In this document: piece by piece, positions 59,599 to 64,000 of the stretch | How the letters are laid out: every line of letters starts with the position of its first letter | Numbering within the stretch: the first letter of the stretch is position 1 | Assembly: GCA_028820845.1 (NCBI GenBank) | Contig: JAPPII010000037.1 | Location: 60,664 to 124,663, forward strand | Origin: Candidatus Poribacteria bacterium | Lineage (GTDB): Bacteria > Poribacteria > WGA-4E > WGA-3G | Direction: 5' to 3' | DNA length: 64,000 nucleotides | The notes under the pieces: model-generated | Databases searched by the model: none | Told to the model about the DNA's origin: nothing | What the model saw: the letters and a program-made list of their open reading frames with translations, nothing else | Translations under genes and position numbers: made by a program

Positions 59599-61543
59599 TC
59601 ACAGTGATCTTACAAGATGGGATCTTCCAGAAGGGGCAAAAGTTAGGTTTGGCCGAGGCCTTGTGATGGACATGGCATTTTCACCAAATGGAATTCATCT
59701 TATTGTTGCAACCCCAATTGGTGTTTACTGGTATGATCTTGTCACAATGGAACCTACTGCTTTGTGGGAAAACGAAAGGGGGATGGTTTCTACCGTCTCT
59801 CTTTCCAGTGACGGTTCTCAAGTTGCCACCAGTAATGCAGATGGTATTGTTAAATTATGGCATGTTGCTACCCAGCAATGTACTGTCAGAATACAAGGGT
59901 GGCATTGCGGAACTTCTGATATTGTCTTTTCACCGGATGGTCAATACATCGCAGCGTCTGGGGTTCAATATGGAAGTATTTATGTTTGGCATACAGAAAC
60001 TGGAAGTCATGTCGCAAGTTTCAAGGTTGTAGAACCACAGAAAGGTCCCCGCGCTTCTCATTTACCGTTGTGTTTTTCACCTGATGGACAATTGCTCGCT
60101 TATGTTTCTGCCCAGTTTGTCATATCCGTGCGGCACTTGGCAACAAAGGAGCTCGTGACAAACATCATTATGACCCCGAGGCAAGTAAATGCCCTTACCT
60201 TTTCTCCTTGTGGGCGGTTTCTTACTATTGCTGTAGAAAAAGGTGGAATTAGGCAATGCCCGGGGATTCAGGTGTGGAATATTAGGCAAGAAGTCTTGGA
60301 AATGACGAATATGGCATACGACGGGAATAGCGTAATACCTGTTTATTCTTCTAAAGGTGCTTTGCGAGTTGCAGAGGTTGATACCGACAAAGTTGTAATT
60401 TGGGATGCCGATCAGTCGGAAGCACTTGACATTTTTGAAAATATAGGACGCACCGAAGTGGTCCACTTTTCAACCGATGGTAAACAGCTGGGAATCGCTA
60501 CCCATCGTGAGATTCTTGTCTGGAATGAGAAGAATCCATCTGTGGTGGGCCTTCTGCATGGACATACACTTCCTACGGGTTCCGTGTCCTTTTTGGATAA
60601 AGGTACGGTCCTGGTAAGCAGGTATTGGGGCGAAAGCGGTGTTGTATTTTGGGATATTGATCGTAGGCAGGCAATATGGAAACATCCAATAACGGTAGGT
60701 CATAGAGGGAAAATTTGTGCTCTATCTCCTTGTGAAAAATTATTAGCTTTCAATATGGGGCAAGCTGGTCAAATCATTGAGGTTTGGGATGTTCCCTCTA
60801 AGACGCGGATTACGACACTTAACAAACATCAACGGGATATAACAGTTCTGACATTTTCACCTATTGGGCAGATTCTCGCGAGTAGTGATGTCGAGGGAAA
60901 ACTTTATCTATGGGACGTTCAATATTGGGAAAAGTATCGTGTGTTATCCGTGACAAACAGAAGTATTACCGGAATGGCATTTCACCCAAATAAGGCAAAA
61001 CTCGCTATTATCTCTGTAGACAAAGAAGCCTCGGTGTGGGATATAGAGAAAGGTGAACAGATTGGCGTGCTTCCTTTGGGGATCCGTTTAGATAGTGCTA
61101 TGTATACGGGTGATGAACGGGATATCCGATGCCACCTGAAGCGAGACGTTTCACCATCATGGCGAGCATCTATCCATTCAATTACCTTTTCTCCATGTGG
61201 CGATCTCATCGCAGGTGGGTTGTTCGGTGAAATTCGCTTCTGGGATGCAACAACGTATGAGATTCATAAAGCAATGCGACTCCCTGAGGGGTGCCAACGC
61301 CCTTACGTCTTAGTATTTTCTCCATGTGGACGCTATCTCGCTTCTGGTTCTTGGTGGCAGGAGACAGATAAGGTGTCCATCAGGTTATGGGAGGTTGCCA
61401 CCGGTAAAAATATTACTACTTTCTGGGGGCATCCGACTGATATTCAAGATCTTACCTTTTCACCAGATGGTAAGCTTCTGGCGAGTGCAAGTTTTGATGG
61501 CACCATTCTGTTATGGGATGTGAAGCCGTACTTATCCGAATGA
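59585..61543 (+). CDS. cytoplasmic WD40-repeat protein
   Basis: A 652-residue protein that has no signal peptide, unlike the WD40-dockerin protein at 52495. It begins at ATG 59585 or 59588 inside the Cys-rich gene, without its own ribosome binding site. At least ten WD40 blades are visible with strands such as DMAFSPNGIHLIVA, DIVFSPDGQYIAAS, ALTFSPCGRFLTIA, VLTFSPIGQILASS, SITFSPCGDLIAGG and DLTFSPDGKLLASA; about two propellers would fit. Cysteines recur in the FSPCG strands. WD40 proteins act as assembly platforms, so it may hold the permease or other export parts. Its stop overlaps the permease start (ATGA). Confidence 0.85.
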   Translation: MMTLNHSDLTRWDLPEGAKVRFGRGLVMDMAFSPNGIHLIVATPIGVYWYDLVTMEPTALWENERGMVSTVSLSSDGSQVATSNADGIVKLWHVATQQCTVRIQGWHCGTSDIVFSPDGQYIAASGVQYGSIYVWHTETGSHVASFKVVEPQKGPRASHLPLCFSPDGQLLAYVSAQFVISVRHLATKELVTNIIMTPRQVNALTFSPCGRFLTIAVEKGGIRQCPGIQVWNIRQEVLEMTNMAYDGNSVIPVYSSKGALRVAEVDTDKVVIWDADQSEALDIFENIGRTEVVHFSTDGKQLGIATHREILVWNEKNPSVVGLLHGHTLPTGSVSFLDKGTVLVSRYWGESGVVFWDIDRRQAIWKHPITVGHRGKICALSPCEKLLAFNMGQAGQIIEVWDVPSKTRITTLNKHQRDITVLTFSPIGQILASSDVEGKLYLWDVQYWEKYRVLSVTNRSITGMAFHPNKAKLAIISVDKEASVWDIEKGEQIGVLPLGIRLDSAMYTGDERDIRCHLKRDVSPSWRASIHSITFSPCGDLIAGGLFGEIRFWDATTYEIHKAMRLPEGCQRPYVLVFSPCGRYLASGSWWQETDKVSIRLWEVATGKNITTFWGHPTDIQDLTFSPDGKLLASASFDGTILLWDVKPYLSE

Positions 61544-62805
61544 AACGTTATGATGCTATTGCTGCAGGTATCTCACATATTTCTCAAAATCGGTTACGTG
61601 CCGGTCTGTCCATTCTCGGTATCTGCATCGGAATCGCGAGTGTGCTTTGTATGATAGCCATCGGCGAGGGGGCAAAGCAGATAATCACCGACGATATTGA
61701 GAAACTCGGTGGTTCTAATCAAGTGCAGTTCTGGACGCGGACCTCTATTTGGAAAAATAGGCGGTTGATTCGGCGCACCACTGAACGCTATACACTTGAA
61801 GATGTGGACAGCATTGAATCGGAATGCCCTGATGTTTTGTTTGCTCTACCGAAAAGTGATAGAATGCGTGGGACAATTACGAATCGAGACGGGGGACACA
61901 TATATTTCTATGTAGAAGGTGTAACCGCAGCATACTCGCAAGGCTTGCGATGGAAAGTGCAGACGGGTCGATTCTTTACAGAAAACGAGATTGACAGTGC
62001 AGCACAGGTTTGCGTTCTTGGTGCTACTGCTGCTGAAGAACTGTTCGGCAAGGCTACAGCCTTAGGACGAGAGGTGAGGATTAAGTTACACTGGCGGCAG
62101 ACCCCCATACGGTGCCGAGTTGTAGGCATTATGACTCCCAAAGGTAGAAGCCTCCGGAGTTACTATTCTCTGGACGAAACTGTATTTTTGCCACTCACAA
62201 CACACTTGCAGCGCCTCTCTGGTGATCACTACATTTACGGATTTACAGTGTTTTTCAAAAAAGATGCGGATGTGTACCGGGTCATTGCTTCCGTTAAGGA
62301 AGTCCTACGTAAAAGACATCGGGGAAAAGAGGACTTTATCGGTTATTGAATACCAAAGGGGACCGTCAGACGGTTAGAACACATCCAACAAGTGATTCAA
62401 ATCGCTCTGGGTTCTATTGCCGGGTTCTCGCTGTTTGTGAGTGGCATCGGTATCATGAATATATGTCTTGTTTCTGTCGGTGAAAGGACACGAGAGATAG
62501 GCGTGCGGAAATCAATCGGCGCGAGACAGATTGATATTTTCTATCAATTCTTGACGGAAGCGATATGTCTCTGCTTGTGTGGGGGTACACTCGGGGTTGT
62601 AGGCGGTTGGTTAGCAGCGTGTGGCATGGCGCGGCTTGCTGTGCGTATTATGCCGATTGTGCCAGAATGGCCCGTTGTCCTTTCCTTACCTTGGATATTG
62701 GTTTCTGTTATTTTTTCCGTTTTTATGGGAGTGAGTTTCGGGATATATCCTGCGTTACAAGCATCAAAACTTTCACCTATTGATGCTCTGAGGATGGAGA
62801 CATAA
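61540..62805 (+). pseudogene. MacB-like FtsX permease with in-frame UGA
   Basis: The ATG at 61540 (MKRYDAIAAGISHI) opens a MacB-type permease: TM1 near SILGICIGIASVLCMIAIG, a periplasmic MacB_PCD domain (to residue about 270), then TGA at 62347. The frame goes on in phase IPKGTVRRLEHIQQVI, GSIAGFSLFVSGIGIMN, VGERTREIGVRKSIGA and ALRMET to 62805. Relatives have Trp at the stop (FxxWIPKG), so a TGG-to-TGA change is the likely cause. This would truncate the protein before TM2-4 and inactivate it, unless the read is wrong. It overlaps the WD40 gene by ATGA and precedes the STT3-like gene by five bases. Confidence 0.75.
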
Positions 62806-62810
62806 AGTCA

Positions 62811-63971
62811 ATGATGAATACTTTACAGAAACTCTCACGTTTGAGTTCTTGGTTACTTTTGTGTCTTATTTTATTCCTTGCCTTCTGGATCCGTATTCAA
62901 GGTGTAGCGTCTATACCTGATGGGCAGTTTACCGGAAACGATCCCTATCTGTTTTACTGGCAAGCACAGATTGTCGCTGAACACGGTAAACTGCCTGTGA
63001 GGGATATGCATCGCTGGCTTCCCTATGGTAGAGACTTGGGACAGAGTCTTAATGCCTATTCTTACGCTATCGCTTACACACACAAAGTGATAACACTCTT
63101 TTTTCCCAATATCTCAGTCTACCAAGTGGCGTTATTTTCCCCGGCTGTTTGTTTCATGCTAGGGTTGGGAGTGCTTTGCCTTTTCTTTTACCGGACCTTT
63201 GGACTACTCTTTTCGAGCATTGTTGGCTTACTTTTAGCCACTCTCCCCGGTGTCGTTGAGCGCAGTGCCGCCGGATTCAGTGACAGAGACAGTTGGTGTC
63301 TGATGCTTGGTATTTTCGCTATCACGGGTTATCTTGCCGCTCTGCAAGCACAAAACCCGCGTAGCAGGCTTTTGTGGACGCTCGCGAGTGGCTTTACTGT
63401 ATTTCTCGGTGGTATTAGTTGGGAAGGCTTCTGTATTTTCTTTAGCATTATCCTTTGCATAGAGTTCTGGAGATTTCTCACAGATGAAAAGGAAGAAAGG
63501 CTCCGGTTATACTTTCTCTGGGTGTGTACTTTCGTGCCTCCCCTCTATCTTGCGTCGCCTGTTTATCGGAATGGAGAAGGTTTTGCAACCCATCTATTTG
63601 CGTTTGTGTTGGTGCCGCCTCTCATCCTATTAGGGATTCGCGTTCTTCGGCATGTTTTAATCACTAAATCCACGTTTGCAGCCAAATTTCAACCACATGC
63701 CAGAAATCTTTCCTTTGGGTTGACGCTTGCAAGCCTTATCCTCGCGTTTGGATATGTTTGGAGTCAGTTCCACACTTTCGCAAGTACACCTGTCCCTCTG
63801 GGGCAAAACCAACTGATGCAAACCGTGGGCGAACTCAACGTGCCAGACTACAGATATTGGGTATTTCGGTATGGGAGCCTCTTTTTCTTAGCGAGTCTAG
63901 GGTTCATGAGTATAAGTATTCGCCTCTGGAAGAACAGTGGCACAGTATTAGGTAGTGTTTACATTGTGTAA
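62811..63971 (+). CDS. STT3-like oligosaccharyltransferase, C-terminally short
   Basis: A 386-residue polytopic membrane protein that resembles STT3/AglB/PglB. The first loop has the acidic motif GNDPYLFYWQAQIVAEHGKL, later LPYGRDLGQS and the AAGFSDRDSWCLMLGIFA segment, both typical of this family, with about ten membrane helices. These enzymes move glycans from a lipid carrier to protein Asn. Full-length members have 600-800 residues and a C-terminal WWDYG domain; here the frame stops (TAA at 63969) right after the helices, 30 bases from the window edge. It is last in the operon with the Cys-rich peptide, WD40 and permease genes. Confidence 0.75.
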   Translation: MMNTLQKLSRLSSWLLLCLILFLAFWIRIQGVASIPDGQFTGNDPYLFYWQAQIVAEHGKLPVRDMHRWLPYGRDLGQSLNAYSYAIAYTHKVITLFFPNISVYQVALFSPAVCFMLGLGVLCLFFYRTFGLLFSSIVGLLLATLPGVVERSAAGFSDRDSWCLMLGIFAITGYLAALQAQNPRSRLLWTLASGFTVFLGGISWEGFCIFFSIILCIEFWRFLTDEKEERLRLYFLWVCTFVPPLYLASPVYRNGEGFATHLFAFVLVPPLILLGIRVLRHVLITKSTFAAKFQPHARNLSFGLTLASLILAFGYVWSQFHTFASTPVPLGQNQLMQTVGELNVPDYRYWVFRYGSLFFLASLGFMSISIRLWKNSGTVLGSVYIV

Positions 63972-64000
63972 GTTATTGACATTTTTGTTAGGTTTTGGTA

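Noticed and set aside
62347..62349. Selenocysteine codon in the permease
   Set aside because: The position is Trp, not Cys, in relatives, and no SECIS-like hairpin was noticed after it.

Overview
The window is bacterial chromosome of medium GC content with no rRNA, tRNA or CRISPR array that I can see. The gene families point to Candidatus Poribacteria or a close relative: several phytanoyl-CoA dioxygenase-like proteins, sugar phosphate isomerases and Gfo/Idh/MocA oxidoreductases, DUF6807, DUF6785 and DUF3179 proteins, PorV-like and FlgD-Ig-like envelope proteins, WD40 proteins with a dockerin, and many short palindromic intergenic repeats. This assignment is an inference from content, not from a marker gene.

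Layout. 0-7 kb: DUF6807 protein, a fused MNT-HEPN protein, a RelE-like toxin-antitoxin pair, sugar isomerase, adenine-type DNA methyltransferase, alpha/beta hydrolase and a tnpB-only IS200/IS605 element. 7-13 kb: a three-subunit molybdenum hydroxylase operon, a Gfo/Idh/MocA oxidoreductase and an HpcH/HpaI aldolase. 13-20 kb: a sigma-54 activator gene diverges from a near-consensus sigma-54 promoter. That promoter reads into a cluster of secreted proteins sharing an undescribed 'FGDxPEV' module. The cluster is damaged by an amber codon, a miniature transposable element (MITE) and a duplicated SDR gene.

20-31 kb: a DUF3179 gene whose in-frame UGA replaces the first Cys of a CPLC motif and is followed by a SECIS-like hairpin (candidate selenoprotein). 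Then come a PhyH protein, a beta-barrel/SppA fusion, pcm, PorV-like, FN3/FlgD-Ig and YCF48-like proteins, an aminotransferase and thrB. 32-41 kb: a P-type ATPase homologue that has lost its catalytic Asp and other key residues, a DUF6785 membrane protein, an isoprenyl synthase, a membrane-anchored trypsin-like protease, a sugar isomerase, rsgA and a sugar nucleotidyltransferase. 42-50 kb: a protease-TPR gene cut by a second identical MITE, DUF433, an AAA/PD-(D/E)XK protein, two PhyH proteins, an aldo/keto reductase, an unknown TIM-barrel-like protein and an M42 aminopeptidase. 50-57 kb: DUF6883/DUF4926, unknown proteins, a secreted WD40-dockerin protein, small membrane proteins and iolG.

57-64 kb: an ABC ATPase/permease pair diverges from an operon encoding a 14-Cys secreted peptide, a cytoplasmic WD40 protein, a MacB-like permease broken by UGA, and an STT3-like oligosaccharyltransferase that ends early.

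The two MITE copies are identical over 131 bp. Removing each one, while keeping a single CTAG, restores a continuous reading frame. The most interesting leads are the candidate selenoprotein, the sigma-54/FGDxPEV cluster, the catalytically dead P-type ATPase and the Cys-rich peptide/WD40/STT3 operon.
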